A stretch of DNA of 64,000 bases from CBDDYU01 sp965235655. GTDB lineage: Bacteria; Pseudomonadota; Alphaproteobacteria; Pelagibacterales; Pelagibacteraceae. The notes under the pieces are model-generated. The model was not told the origin of the DNA and made no database searches. It saw nothing but the letters and a program-made list of their open reading frames with translations. The position numbers were made by a program, and so were the translations under genes. This document shows, piece by piece, positions 9,082 to 18,935 of the stretch; the stretch's first letter is position 1, and each line of letters starts with the position of its first letter. Location of the stretch: the NCBI GenBank assembly GCA_965235655.1, contig CBDDYU010000002.1:310001-374000 (forward strand), written 5' to 3'.

Positions 9082-10368
9082 ATGTCCACAATTGAAGTAA
9101 AAGTGCCGAATATTGGAGATTTTAAGAATGTAGAGGTAATAGAGGTGCTAGTTAAAGAGGGTCAAGAAGTTAAAAAAAATGATGCCTTGATAACAATTGA
9201 AAGTGACAAATCTAGCGTTGAAATCCCATCAAGTCACAATGGTAAAATAAAAAGTTTAAAATTAAATGTAGGAGACAAAGTCTCTGAAGGTGATAAAATT
9301 TTAGATTTAGAGGCCGAAAGTTCAAATGAAGAAAAAACCGAACCTCAAGAGAAAGTAGTAGCTAAACAAGAGACAATAGTAGCTAAAGAAGATAAAAAAA
9401 TTTCTGATCAAAAAACTTCAGTTCCAATTAATTTTGACAATAAAAATGCTAGTATGGTTTTAGCTTCTCCTAAAGCAAGAAAATTTGCTAGAGAATTGGG
9501 TATAGATATAAATCAAATTGTTGGTAGCGAAAGAAATAATAGAGTTACAGAAGAAGATATAAAATATTTTGTTGCCTCAAGAACATTTAAAAATGAAAAG
9601 TCCGAAATTATTGAAGAAAAAAAAACCAAAAAAATTGTTCAGGAGTATTCTCACTCAGAATTTGGAGAAATAGAAATAAAAGATATTCCTCGAGTTAAGA
9701 AGTTAGCATCTAATTATTTGATGAACTCATGGTCAAGTATCCCACATGTAACCAATCATGATGAGGCAGATATTACTGAAATGGAAGATTTTAGATCTTC
9801 ATTAACAGATATTTATACAGGTGAAAAAAAGAAAATTACACCATTAGCATTTATAATTAAAGCCTTAGTAGCATCTTTAAAAAAATTCCCTAGCTTTAAT
9901 TCATCGATTGATGAAATTGAAAATGGAAAAATGACTTTAAAGAAATATTTTCATATTGGTATAGCAGTAGATACACCTCATGGATTAATGGTACCCAAAA
10001 TAAGAAATGCTGATAATAAAAGTATTTCTACAATTAGCAAAGAACTTAAAGAAGTTAGTGATCTTTGTAAAAATCTAAAAATAGATAAAAAAGAATTGTT
10101 TGGTGGTTCTATGACCATCACTAGTCTTGGAGGTATTGGAGGATCTTTTTTTACTCCAATAATTAACTTTCCTGAAGTAGCTATTTTAGGAATTGGTAAA
10201 TCTGAAAAAAAACAAATTTATATTAATAATAAATTTGAAACTCGAACAATGCTGCCTATTTCCTTATCTTATGATCATAGAATAATTGATGGAGCTGAAG
10301 CTGCAAGGTTTAATAATGATTTAAAAGAAAATCTTGGTAAAAATTTTGCCTATAAGCTGGCAGTTTAG
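9082..10368 (+). CDS. aceF: Pyruvate dehydrogenase E2, dihydrolipoamide acetyltransferase
   Basis: 428 aa core of the PDH complex, transferring acetyl from lipoyl-lysine to CoA. A single lipoyl domain (2-78, lipoylated K43 in E-S-D-K-S-S-V-E) is followed by a Lys/Glu linker, a peripheral subunit-binding domain (about 126-165, A-S-P-K-A-R-K-F-A-R-E-L) and the catalytic domain with H399-R-I-I-D403-G. One lipoyl domain contrasts with the three of E. coli AceF; the extra one here sits on E1. It starts 2 bases after aceE and is surely co-translated. The catalytic domain aligns with the AceE-partner E2 class. Confidence 0.93.
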   Translation: MSTIEVKVPNIGDFKNVEVIEVLVKEGQEVKKNDALITIESDKSSVEIPSSHNGKIKSLKLNVGDKVSEGDKILDLEAESSNEEKTEPQEKVVAKQETIVAKEDKKISDQKTSVPINFDNKNASMVLASPKARKFARELGIDINQIVGSERNNRVTEEDIKYFVASRTFKNEKSEIIEEKKTKKIVQEYSHSEFGEIEIKDIPRVKKLASNYLMNSWSSIPHVTNHDEADITEMEDFRSSLTDIYTGEKKKITPLAFIIKALVASLKKFPSFNSSIDEIENGKMTLKKYFHIGIAVDTPHGLMVPKIRNADNKSISTISKELKEVSDLCKNLKIDKKELFGGSMTITSLGGIGGSFFTPIINFPEVAILGIGKSEKKQIYINNKFETRTMLPISLSYDHRIIDGAEAARFNNDLKENLGKNFAYKLAV

Positions 10369-10371
10369 ACT

Positions 10372-11259
10372 ATGTCAAAATCGATGTCTTTATTTAGTGC
10401 CTTGCTATGTACTTTCATCTGGGGAACAACATTTATCGCTCAAGACACTGGTATGGACAATATTGGTCCTTTCACTTTTAATGCAGTTAGATTCTTTGTT
10501 GGTTTTTTAGCATTAGCTCCTTTAATATTTTTTTTTGAGAGAAAAAAAATTAATACGATAATTAAAAAAGATAAAAAGAGCTTTAAAATACTTATTTTTT
10601 TAATTGGGTTATCATTGTTTTTAGGCTCAGCATTACAACAAGTGGCTCTTTTATATACAGATGTTGCAAATGCAGCATTTTTTACAATTTTTTATGTTCC
10701 AATGGTTCCAATTCTTGTTTTTTTTTTACACAAGAAAGATATTCATTGGAGTGTTTGGCCCTCAGTCCTTTTGTGTGTGATAGGCGGTTATCTATTAACT
10801 AATTTTTATGATGCCACTGTTAGGATGGGGGATAGCCTAGTATTATTAGGAGCTTTTTTCTGGAGTACTCATATAATTTTTACAGGAATTATAATTAAAA
10901 AATATAATTTACCTCTTACTATTGGTGCACTTCAAACAATTATAGTTGCATTTTTTTCTTTTATTATAGCTCTAGTTTATGAAGATTTTATTTTAATAAA
11001 TATATTAGAGGAAAAATTTCAAATTTTATATGCTGGCGTATTATCAGGTGGTCTAGCTTTTGTTTTACAAATTTATGCTCAAGAAAATATTTCTCCTGCT
11101 CCAGCTGCAATTATTTTTTCATTAGAGGGTGTATTTGCAACAATTGCAGCTTGGTATTTACTGAGTCAAATTTTAGATATGAATAACTTGATGGGATGTT
11201 TTTTTATATTAAGTGGAGTTTTATTGTCCCAACTTTTACCAATTTTAAAAAAAAATTAA
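10372..11259 (+). CDS. DMT-superfamily (EamA) permease
   Basis: 295 aa with about ten transmembrane helices in two EamA halves. The first starts L-F-S-A-L-L-C-T-F-I-W-G-T-T-F; the second begins around L-L-G-A-F-F-W-S-T-H-I-I-F. Such inner-membrane transporters export or import metabolites or amino acids, but the substrate cannot be read from sequence. It begins 3 bases after aceF and is probably transcribed with it, with no obvious functional link. It ends 2 bases from the convergent uppP stop. Confidence 0.82.
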   Translation: MSKSMSLFSALLCTFIWGTTFIAQDTGMDNIGPFTFNAVRFFVGFLALAPLIFFFERKKINTIIKKDKKSFKILIFLIGLSLFLGSALQQVALLYTDVANAAFFTIFYVPMVPILVFFLHKKDIHWSVWPSVLLCVIGGYLLTNFYDATVRMGDSLVLLGAFFWSTHIIFTGIIIKKYNLPLTIGALQTIIVAFFSFIIALVYEDFILINILEEKFQILYAGVLSGGLAFVLQIYAQENISPAPAAIIFSLEGVFATIAAWYLLSQILDMNNLMGCFFILSGVLLSQLLPILKKN

Positions 11260-11261
11260 TA

Positions 11262-12026
11262 TTAATAAATTATTAAAAATAATATTACTGCAACAAATAT
11301 TCGATAAATTACAAAGACATTCATTGAAAATTTATTAATATAAATTAAAAAAAATTTGACCGTCATATAAGAAAAAACAAAAGAAGTTATAATAGCTAAA
11401 ATTATTAAGTAATTAAATTCCAAGGGCTGTTTAATTATATCTTTTAGACCTAAAAAACTTGCACCGCCCAATGCTGGTATAGATAGTAGAAATGAAATTT
11501 TGCTAGAGTCTACTCGATTAAATTTTAAAATTCTTGCAGCTGTAATTGTTATACCAGCCCTACTAACTCCAGGTATTAAAGATAAAATTTGAAATAAACC
11601 AATGAATAAAATTGTTTTCAAATTTAAGTTGCTTGAAAGTTTTTTATCGAAATTACTTTTATCAGCAATGAATAATAAGACCCCAAATATCAATGTTGTC
11701 CATGCAATAACTTTTATATCTCTTAAGTAATTTATTGCTCCTGTTTGGTATAGAATAAATCCAACGATAATAACGGGCAAAGATCCAATTAATATTAGAG
11801 TTAATAAATGTCGGTTATTTTTTAAATCCAAAAGATCTTTGCGAAAAAAAAATGCAATAGCCGTTAAAGACCCTAGATGTAAACTTACATCTATAAGAAG
11901 TGAGCTATTTTTAAACTCATATAGACTTTCAATAACTATTAGGTGGGCGGATGAGCTTATAGGTAAAAATTCTGATACACCTTGAACTATAGATAAAATT
12001 AAAATTTCTATAATATTTTGAAACAT
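11262..12026 (-). CDS. uppP: Undecaprenyl-diphosphatase UppP (BacA)
   Basis: 254 aa polytopic inner-membrane phosphatase that recycles undecaprenyl pyrophosphate to the monophosphate for peptidoglycan and glycan synthesis. The two active-site signatures are Q-G-V-S-E-F-L-P-I-S-S-S-A-H (20-33) and P-G-V-S-R-A-G-I-T (about 157-165). The family usually has S-R-S in the second motif, so S-R-A is a mild deviation. About eight membrane helices; length is normal. Divergent from gltD. Confidence 0.9.
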   Translation of the reverse strand: MFQNIIEILILSIVQGVSEFLPISSSAHLIVIESLYEFKNSSLLIDVSLHLGSLTAIAFFFRKDLLDLKNNRHLLTLILIGSLPVIIVGFILYQTGAINYLRDIKVIAWTTLIFGVLLFIADKSNFDKKLSSNLNLKTILFIGLFQILSLIPGVSRAGITITAARILKFNRVDSSKISFLLSIPALGGASFLGLKDIIKQPLEFNYLIILAIITSFVFSYMTVKFFLIYINKFSMNVFVIYRIFVAVILFLIIY

Positions 12027-12133
12027 CTATGTGTCGTAACTTAAAAATTATTTATGTAAAACAATTCGATTTAAGAATATGAGCTATGCAAAAAATAAAT
12101 TTATGTGATTTTTTACCGATAAAATCTTAATTA

Positions 12134-12152
12134 AGGTCATAATAACTGACCT
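12134..12152. promoter_or_regulatory. Inverted repeat AGGTCA-N7-TGACCT upstream of gltD
   Basis: Perfect 6-base palindromic half-sites separated by 7 bases, centred about 66 bases before the gltD ATG. The right half-site overlaps a weak -35-like element, with CATAAT about 18 bases downstream as a candidate -10. The layout suits a dimeric transcription factor controlling glutamate synthase. The regulator is unknown and a chance palindrome in AT-rich DNA is possible. Confidence 0.35.
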
Positions 12153-12208
12153 ATTTTATGCTTTATTTAACATAATCAATATATAACTTGCCTTAAAACT
12201 AAAATTTT

Positions 12209-13648
12209 ATGTCTGAAAAAATGTTAAAATTCGTTGATATAGGTCAACAAACTCCACCTAAAAGAGAAGTTGAGAACAGAAAAAAAGATTTTGGTGAGAT
12301 TTATAAAGAATTTATTAATGAAAAAGCAACTGAACAGTCTAGCAGATGTTCACAGTGTGGAGTTCCTTTTTGTCAGGTGCATTGCCCGTTAAGTAATAAT
12401 ATTCCTGATTGGCTTAAATTAACTGCCGAGGGAAGATTAAAAGAGGCATACGAGCTATCTCAAAGTACAAATAATATGCCAGAGGTTTGTGGAAGAATTT
12501 GCCCTCAAGATAGATTGTGTGAAGGAAACTGCGTAATAGAACAATCAGGTCATGGAACCGTTACAATTGGATCAATAGAAAAATTTATAACAGATACTGC
12601 TTGGGAAAATGGCTGGGTTAAACCCATAGAATTAAAAAATGAAAAAAATCAAAGTGTTGGAATAATTGGTGCTGGTCCAGCTGGTTTAGCTGCAGCAGAG
12701 GAATTAAGAAAACAAGGATACAAAATAACAATTTATGACCGATACGATAGAGCTGGAGGTTTATTAATTTATGGAATTCCTAATTTTAAATTAGAAAAAT
12801 TTGTAGTTGAGAGAAGAACAAAACTTTTAGAAGAAGGTGGAATTGAATTCATTCAAAATTTTGAAGTAGGAAAAGATGCATCACTAGATCAATTAAGAAA
12901 AAAACATGATGCAATATTAATTGCCACAGGTGTTTATAAAGCTAGAGAAATAGATCTACCAGGAAATGATTTAAATAATATTTTTCCAGCAATGGATTTT
13001 TTAACAGCATCAAATAAAAAAGGTTTAGGTGATAAAGTTGAATTATTTGACAGAGGCACTTTGAATGCTGAAGGAAAAGATGTTGTCGTAATTGGAGGAG
13101 GAGATACAGCAATGGATTGTGTAAGAACATCTATTAGACAAAAAGCTAAATCTGTAAAATGTTTATATCGAAGAGATAAAGAAAATATGCCTGGCTCAGC
13201 AAGAGAAGTTGCAAATGCAGAAGAGGAAGGAGTTGACTTCGTTTGGTTATCTAGTCCTAAAGAGTTTAAGGGGACAAACAAAATTGAAAAATTAATAGTG
13301 AATAAAATTAAACTAGGTGAACCTGATGAGTCGGGTAGAAGAAAACCTGAGATACAAAATGGTTCAGATTTTGAAGTAAAAGCAGATATGGTAATAAAAG
13401 CTCTTGGTTTTGATCCAGAGGATTTACCAACTTTGTTTGATTGTAATGATTTACAGGTTTCAAAATGGGGCACTGTAAAAATCGATTTCGATACGATGGA
13501 AACAAATTTAAAAGGAGTTTTTGCAGCTGGAGATATTGTAAGGGGAGCATCACTTGTCGTTTGGGCAATAAAAGATGGTAGAGATGTAGCAAAGTCCATC
13601 AAAGATTATTTAGAAAATAAAAATTTAAAACAACAAAAAGTAGCTTAG
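12209..13648 (+). CDS. gltD: Glutamate synthase (NADPH) small subunit
   Basis: 479 aa FAD flavoprotein that passes electrons from NADPH to the large subunit. N-terminal cysteine clusters (C-S-Q-C-G-V-P-F-C-x3-C-P near 47-58, and C-G-R-I-C-P-x4-C-x3-C near 94-108) bind the low-potential [4Fe-4S] centres. The FAD site G-A-G-P-A-G-L-A-A-A-E-E is near 153-164 and the NADPH site G-G-G-D-T-A-M-D near 297-304. Its TAG shares the G with the GTG start of gltB, implying translational coupling. With glutamine synthetase this is the main route of ammonium assimilation. Confidence 0.96.
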   Translation: MSEKMLKFVDIGQQTPPKREVENRKKDFGEIYKEFINEKATEQSSRCSQCGVPFCQVHCPLSNNIPDWLKLTAEGRLKEAYELSQSTNNMPEVCGRICPQDRLCEGNCVIEQSGHGTVTIGSIEKFITDTAWENGWVKPIELKNEKNQSVGIIGAGPAGLAAAEELRKQGYKITIYDRYDRAGGLLIYGIPNFKLEKFVVERRTKLLEEGGIEFIQNFEVGKDASLDQLRKKHDAILIATGVYKAREIDLPGNDLNNIFPAMDFLTASNKKGLGDKVELFDRGTLNAEGKDVVVIGGGDTAMDCVRTSIRQKAKSVKCLYRRDKENMPGSAREVANAEEEGVDFVWLSSPKEFKGTNKIEKLIVNKIKLGEPDESGRRKPEIQNGSDFEVKADMVIKALGFDPEDLPTLFDCNDLQVSKWGTVKIDFDTMETNLKGVFAAGDIVRGASLVVWAIKDGRDVAKSIKDYLENKNLKQQKVA

Positions 13649-16600
13649 TGAAAAGATATAATAAAAATTTAGATTTATTAAAAAAAAATCATGTTTACTC
13701 AGAAGAGATGGAGCATGATGCTTGTGGTGTTGGTTTAATTGCATCCACTGAGGGTAAAAAATCTAGAAAAGTTGTAGAATATGGCATTGAAGCATTAAAA
13801 GCAGTTTGGCATAGAGGAGCAGTAGATGCAGACGGAAAAACCGGCGATGGAGCTGGTATTCATGTAGAAATTCCCAAAGATTTTTTTATTGAGAAAATTG
13901 AAGTTACAGGACATTTCCATGACAATTCAGAGATTTGTGTTGGAATGATCTTTTTGCCAAGAAATGATTATTCAGCACAAGAAAGTTGTAAAACAATTGT
14001 CGAAAGTGAATTAACTAAAAATAATTTTAGCATTTATGGTTGGAGACAGGTTCCGGTAAATCCAAAAGTGCTAGGGGAAAAAGCCCTTCAAACAATGCCT
14101 GAAATTATTCAAGTGTTATTCAAATCAAATGATCCAGATTTATTAAATAAAGAACTTGAGCGAAAGATTTATGAAACAAGAAGAAAAATTGAAAATCAAG
14201 CTTTTAAAATATCATTAAACAATTTTTATATTTGTTCACTAAGTTCTAAATCAATTATTTATAAAGGAATGTTCCTTGCAGAGGCAATAGCAGATTTTTA
14301 CTTAGATCTTAAAGATGAAAGGTTTATTTCAAGATACGCAATTTTTCATCAGAGGTTTTCAACTAATACTGCTCCTAGCTGGAATTTGGCTCAACCTTTC
14401 AGAGCAATTGCACACAATGGTGAGATAAATACATTTAGAGGAAATAAAAATTGGATGAAAGTTCATGAGCAAGAAATGAACAGTCCTTTATTTGAAAATA
14501 TTGAAAATCTTAAACCTGTTATTCAGCAAGGTACCTCAGATTCAGCTGCCCTAGATAATGTATTTGAACTTTTAAATATATCGGGTCAACCTGCACCGTT
14601 AGCAAAATTGATGTTAGTACCTGATGCTTGGTCAAAAAAAAGTAAAACTTTACCAAAAGATCACCAGCAATTATTTAATTTTTTAAATAGCACTATGGAA
14701 CCATGGGATGGACCAGCTGCAATAGCAGCTACTGACAATGAATGGGTTATTGCTGCAAATGATAGAAATGGTTTGAGACCACTTAGATACGCAATCACAA
14801 AAGATAAATTGCTTTTTGCAGGGTCAGAAACTGGAATGATTGAGTTGAATGAAAAAAAGATTTTATCAAAAGGTAGATTAGGTCCTGGAGAAATAATTGG
14901 AGTTAGAATTGAAAAAGGAAAGATTTTTACTAATGATAAAATTAAAGATTATTTAGCTAAAGAATATAAACATTTCAATTCTCAGATTGTCGATTTAGAT
15001 GAAAAATTAACAATTTCTAATGAAAAAAATATTTTCTCTGGAGATGATCTTAGAAGAAGACAATATACTTTTGGAGTTAGTCTAGAAGACTTAGAATTAA
15101 TTCTTCATCCTATGGCAGAGGATGCCAAAGAAGCTACAGGCTCTATGGGTGATGATACACCCTTAGCTGTATTGTCAGATAAATATCGTCCTCTTTATCA
15201 TTTCTTTAGACAAAATTTTAGCCAAGTTACAAATCCTCCTATTGATTCACTCAGAGAAAGTAAGGTCATGAGTTTAAAAACTAGATTTGGTAATCTAGGT
15301 AACATTCTAAATTTTGACACTTTAACGAAAGAAAATATTTATGTGTTGAATAGTCCAATTTTGTCCAACACTCAATTTGAGAAATTCATCAATTATTTCG
15401 GTAAAAATTCTATAGTAATTGATTGTACATTTGATGAAAAAGAGAATCTATCTGACTCTATTGATAAAATTCAAAAAGATGCAGAAATTGCAGTAAGACA
15501 AGGTGTTACTCAATTAATTTTAAGTGATAAAAATTTATCAGATACTAAACTTCCAATACCAATGTTGTTATGTGTTGGAGCAATTAATACCTTTTTGATT
15601 CAAAAAAAATTAAGAGGATATGTGTCGATAAACGTACAGTCGGGTGAAGCGCTAGACACACACTCATTTGCTACTTTGATAGGAGTAGGTGCTACTACTG
15701 TAAATCCTTATTTAGCATTTGATAGTCTATATCAAAGATATGAAAAAAAATTATTTGGACAATTCAGTTTTGATGACTGTGTAGAAAGATACATTAAATC
15801 TGTAAATGCTGGACTATTAAAAATAATGTCTAAAATGGGTATATCAGTTTTAAGTTCTTATAGAGGTGGATGTAACTTTGAAACTGTAGGTTTAAGTAGA
15901 ACTATTGTGGCTGACTATTTTCCTGGTGTAGTTTCTAAAATTTCTGGAATTGGATTAACAGGTATTGAAAAAAAGATTAGAGGAATACATAAAGAAGCCT
16001 TTGAAAGCACAGATACTATCTTGCCAATTGGTGGAATATATAGATACAGAAAAAATGGAGAAACACATCAGTATCAAGGAAAATTAATTCATTTATTGCA
16101 AAGTGCTGTTGGATCAAATTCTTATGAAGCTTATAAAAAATATGCACAAGGCATCTATAATTTACCACCAATTAATCTAAGAGATTTAATAGATTTTAGA
16201 AAAAAAAAACTAACTGCACCTATTGATATTTCAGAAGTTGAACCAATTGAAAATATTTTAAAAAGATTTGGAAGTGGAAGTATGTCTCATGGAGCTTTGT
16301 CTAAAGAAGCTCACGAAACTCTAGCCATTGGAATGAATAGAATTAAAGGAGCCTCATGTAGTGGAGAAGGTGGAGAAGATGAAGCTAGATTTAAAGTTAT
16401 GGATAGTGGGGATACAGCAAATTCAAGAGTTAAACAAATAGCTTCTGCGAGATTTGGGGTAACAATAAATTATTTAAATAACTGCAATGAAATTGAAATT
16501 AAAATAGCTCAAGGAGCAAAGCCAGGTGAAGGTGGTCAATTACCAGGTTTTAAGGTAACGGAGGAGATTGCAAAATTAAGGCATTCTACACCTGGAGTAA

Positions 16601-18153
16601 CATTAATTTCACCACCACCTCATCATGATATTTATTCAATCGAAGACTTGGCTCAATTAATTTATGATCTTAAACAAGTTAATCCGAAAGCTAGAATTGG
16701 AGTTAAATTAGTTGCCTCATCAGGTGTTGGTACTATTGCTGCAGGAGTAGCTAAAGCAAAAGCAGATATAATTTTAATTTCTGGTCACAATGGTGGAACC
16801 GGTGCTAGTCCACAAACAAGTGTTAAGTATGTGGGAATCCCTTGGGAAATGGGTTTAACAGAAGCTAACCAAGTTCTTACATTAAATAACTTAAGACACA
16901 AAGTAACTTTAAGAACAGATGGTGGAATAAAAACTGGAAGAGATGTTGTTATTGCTGCCATGATGGGTGCTGAGGAGTATGGTGTAGCTACAACAGCATT
17001 AGTTGCAATGGGTTGTATTATGGTTAGACAGTGCCATTCTAATACTTGCCCAGTTGGAGTTTGTACTCAAGACGAAAAATTAAGAGAAAAATTTACTGGT
17101 ACTCCAGATAAAGTTGTAAATCTATTTACATTTATAGCCACTGAAGTGAGAGAAATTCTTGCAAAATTAGGTTTTAAATCTTTAAATGAAATTATTGGAA
17201 GAACCGATTTGTTAATGCAAGTTAGTAAAGCCTCACCTAATCTTGATGATTTAGATTTAAACCCATTATTTGTACAAGCAGATCCAGGAGAAAACAAAAG
17301 ATATTGTGAAAGCCAAGAAATTAACAGCGTTCCAGATACTTTAGATCAAAAAATTTGGCCTCAAATTGAAAAAAAATTAGATCAATCTGAAAAAATTTCA
17401 GAAGAATTTGAAATTAAAAATACTAATAGAGCAGTGGGCACTAGAATTTCTTATCATTTATATAAAAAGTATGGAAATGAAAAATTAGATAATAATTTTT
17501 TAACATTAAATTTTAGAGGTTCGGCTGGACAATCATTTGGAGCATTCGCAACTAAAGGATTAAAATTAGTTTTAAAAGGTGATGCTAATGATTATGTCGG
17601 AAAAGGCTTATCTGGAGCTACTATTTCAATAAAGCTTTCTGATGAAAGCAACTTAATTTCAAATGAAAATACTATAATAGGAAACACAGTACTTTATGGA
17701 GCTACCTCAGGTAATTTATTTGCTGCAGGGCAAGCTGGTGAAAGATTTGCAGTAAGAAACTCAGGAGCTACTGCAGTTATAGAAGGTTGTGACTCAAATG
17801 GTTGTGAATATATGACTGGTGGTACCATCGTTATTCTAGGTGACGTAGGAGATAATTTTGGCGCAGGAATGACTGGTGGGATGGCTTTTGTTTATGATGT
17901 AAATAATCAATTTGAAAAAAAAGCAAATCCTGAGTCAATTATTTGGCAAAATGTAGAAACAAATTATTGGATAAATTACTTAAAGGATTTAGTAACACAA
18001 CATTTCAATGAAACAAATTCAAATTTATCCAAAAAAATAATTGAAAACTTTGAAGAAGAAATAAAAAATTTTGTTCAAATTTGTCCTAAAGAAATGGTAA
18101 ATAAATTAAAAAATCCAATAACATTAAAACCAAGTATTAAAGAAGTTAGTTAG
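13648..18153 (+). CDS. gltB: Glutamate synthase (NADPH) large subunit
   Basis: 1501 aa; converts glutamine plus 2-oxoglutarate to two glutamates. A short propeptide precedes catalytic C26 (H-D-A-C-G-V-G) of the class II glutamine amidotransferase domain, which becomes the N-terminus after cleavage. Central and FMN-binding synthase domains follow. The [3Fe-4S] ligands are C1123, C1129 and C1134, with the characteristic 6 and 5 residue spacing. The C-terminus is the GXGXG beta-helix domain. The start is GTG, overlapping the gltD stop by one base. The gene ends against a convergent hydrolase with shared stop-codon bases. Confidence 0.97.
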   Translation: MKRYNKNLDLLKKNHVYSEEMEHDACGVGLIASTEGKKSRKVVEYGIEALKAVWHRGAVDADGKTGDGAGIHVEIPKDFFIEKIEVTGHFHDNSEICVGMIFLPRNDYSAQESCKTIVESELTKNNFSIYGWRQVPVNPKVLGEKALQTMPEIIQVLFKSNDPDLLNKELERKIYETRRKIENQAFKISLNNFYICSLSSKSIIYKGMFLAEAIADFYLDLKDERFISRYAIFHQRFSTNTAPSWNLAQPFRAIAHNGEINTFRGNKNWMKVHEQEMNSPLFENIENLKPVIQQGTSDSAALDNVFELLNISGQPAPLAKLMLVPDAWSKKSKTLPKDHQQLFNFLNSTMEPWDGPAAIAATDNEWVIAANDRNGLRPLRYAITKDKLLFAGSETGMIELNEKKILSKGRLGPGEIIGVRIEKGKIFTNDKIKDYLAKEYKHFNSQIVDLDEKLTISNEKNIFSGDDLRRRQYTFGVSLEDLELILHPMAEDAKEATGSMGDDTPLAVLSDKYRPLYHFFRQNFSQVTNPPIDSLRESKVMSLKTRFGNLGNILNFDTLTKENIYVLNSPILSNTQFEKFINYFGKNSIVIDCTFDEKENLSDSIDKIQKDAEIAVRQGVTQLILSDKNLSDTKLPIPMLLCVGAINTFLIQKKLRGYVSINVQSGEALDTHSFATLIGVGATTVNPYLAFDSLYQRYEKKLFGQFSFDDCVERYIKSVNAGLLKIMSKMGISVLSSYRGGCNFETVGLSRTIVADYFPGVVSKISGIGLTGIEKKIRGIHKEAFESTDTILPIGGIYRYRKNGETHQYQGKLIHLLQSAVGSNSYEAYKKYAQGIYNLPPINLRDLIDFRKKKLTAPIDISEVEPIENILKRFGSGSMSHGALSKEAHETLAIGMNRIKGASCSGEGGEDEARFKVMDSGDTANSRVKQIASARFGVTINYLNNCNEIEIKIAQGAKPGEGGQLPGFKVTEEIAKLRHSTPGVTLISPPPHHDIYSIEDLAQLIYDLKQVNPKARIGVKLVASSGVGTIAAGVAKAKADIILISGHNGGTGASPQTSVKYVGIPWEMGLTEANQVLTLNNLRHKVTLRTDGGIKTGRDVVIAAMMGAEEYGVATTALVAMGCIMVRQCHSNTCPVGVCTQDEKLREKFTGTPDKVVNLFTFIATEVREILAKLGFKSLNEIIGRTDLLMQVSKASPNLDDLDLNPLFVQADPGENKRYCESQEINSVPDTLDQKIWPQIEKKLDQSEKISEEFEIKNTNRAVGTRISYHLYKKYGNEKLDNNFLTLNFRGSAGQSFGAFATKGLKLVLKGDANDYVGKGLSGATISIKLSDESNLISNENTIIGNTVLYGATSGNLFAAGQAGERFAVRNSGATAVIEGCDSNGCEYMTGGTIVILGDVGDNFGAGMTGGMAFVYDVNNQFEKKANPESIIWQNVETNYWINYLKDLVTQHFNETNSNLSKKIIENFEEEIKNFVQICPKEMVNKLKNPITLKPSIKEVS

Positions 18154-18893
18154 ATAAGTTCCTTTAATTCTTTTATTATTATTTTAAGCCATTTTTTAGT
18201 CGAAAGACTATGATCCCCATTTTTGATGACAATCATTTTTTTTTTAGCCTTAGGGAAAATTTTTAAAACTTTTTTTGAATAAGATACGGGGACTACCTCA
18301 TCTTTTTCTCCATGGACCATGGTAACTTTAGTTTTTATATTTATAGGTTTGTTTAAAACTTTATTTCTTCGACCATCTTTAATTAGTTGATATGTAATTG
18401 GATATTCATAATTTCCATGTTTTAAATGATAAATTCCTTTATTTATTGTTTCTTTCTTCATTTTTTCAGTAAATTTTTTCCACATTAGGTTTTCTAAAAA
18501 TTCAGGAGCTGAACCTATTCCTAAAAAACCTTTAATTTGATTTTTAAAAATTTTAAATTGATTTATTGAAATCCAAGCACCCATACTAGAGCCAATTAAA
18601 ATAAAATTATTTTTCTTCACAATTTTTTTTATGAGTAAATGGGTCTGTTCACTCCACTTTGAAATATTTCCGTTAATAAATTTACCTGAAGATTTTCCAT
18701 GACCAGAGTATTCTAAAGCTAAAAAGCCAAGATCATGTTTTTTTGAAAAATTTAGGAAATTTTTAGGTTTTTCCCCCTCTAAATCTGACATAAAACCATG
18801 TAAAAATACAAGATATGTCTTGTTTTTTTTTGTGATTTTTAGGTATCTAATTTTTTGTGTTTTTGAGGTTTTGTAGTAACTAAAAATAGCCAT
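18150..18893 (-). CDS. Alpha/beta hydrolase, ABHD10-like
   Basis: 247 aa alpha/beta hydrolase without signal peptide. The oxyanion region is F-L-H-G-F (30-34), the nucleophile S103 lies in G-S-S-M-G, with D198 (G-E-K-D-E-V-V-P) and H228 (G-D-H-S-L) completing the triad. The short cap and overall layout resemble ABHD10-type acyl-protein thioesterases or palmitoyl esterases. The true substrate is unknown. It is convergent with gltB and overlaps its stop by 4 bases. Confidence 0.75.
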   Translation of the reverse strand: MAIFSYYKTSKTQKIRYLKITKKNKTYLVFLHGFMSDLEGEKPKNFLNFSKKHDLGFLALEYSGHGKSSGKFINGNISKWSEQTHLLIKKIVKKNNFILIGSSMGAWISINQFKIFKNQIKGFLGIGSAPEFLENLMWKKFTEKMKKETINKGIYHLKHGNYEYPITYQLIKDGRRNKVLNKPINIKTKVTMVHGEKDEVVPVSYSKKVLKIFPKAKKKMIVIKNGDHSLSTKKWLKIIIKELKELI

Positions 18894-18935
18894 TATAGTT
18901 TTTATATAACATCAATTAATATAAGATCATATCAT

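Noticed and set aside
12934..13602. 222 aa minus-strand ORF plus two shorter ones opposite gltD
   Set aside because: They are antisense to a conserved, clearly identified gene, have Ser/Phe/Leu-rich composition typical of AT-rich antisense frames and lack ribosome binding sites.
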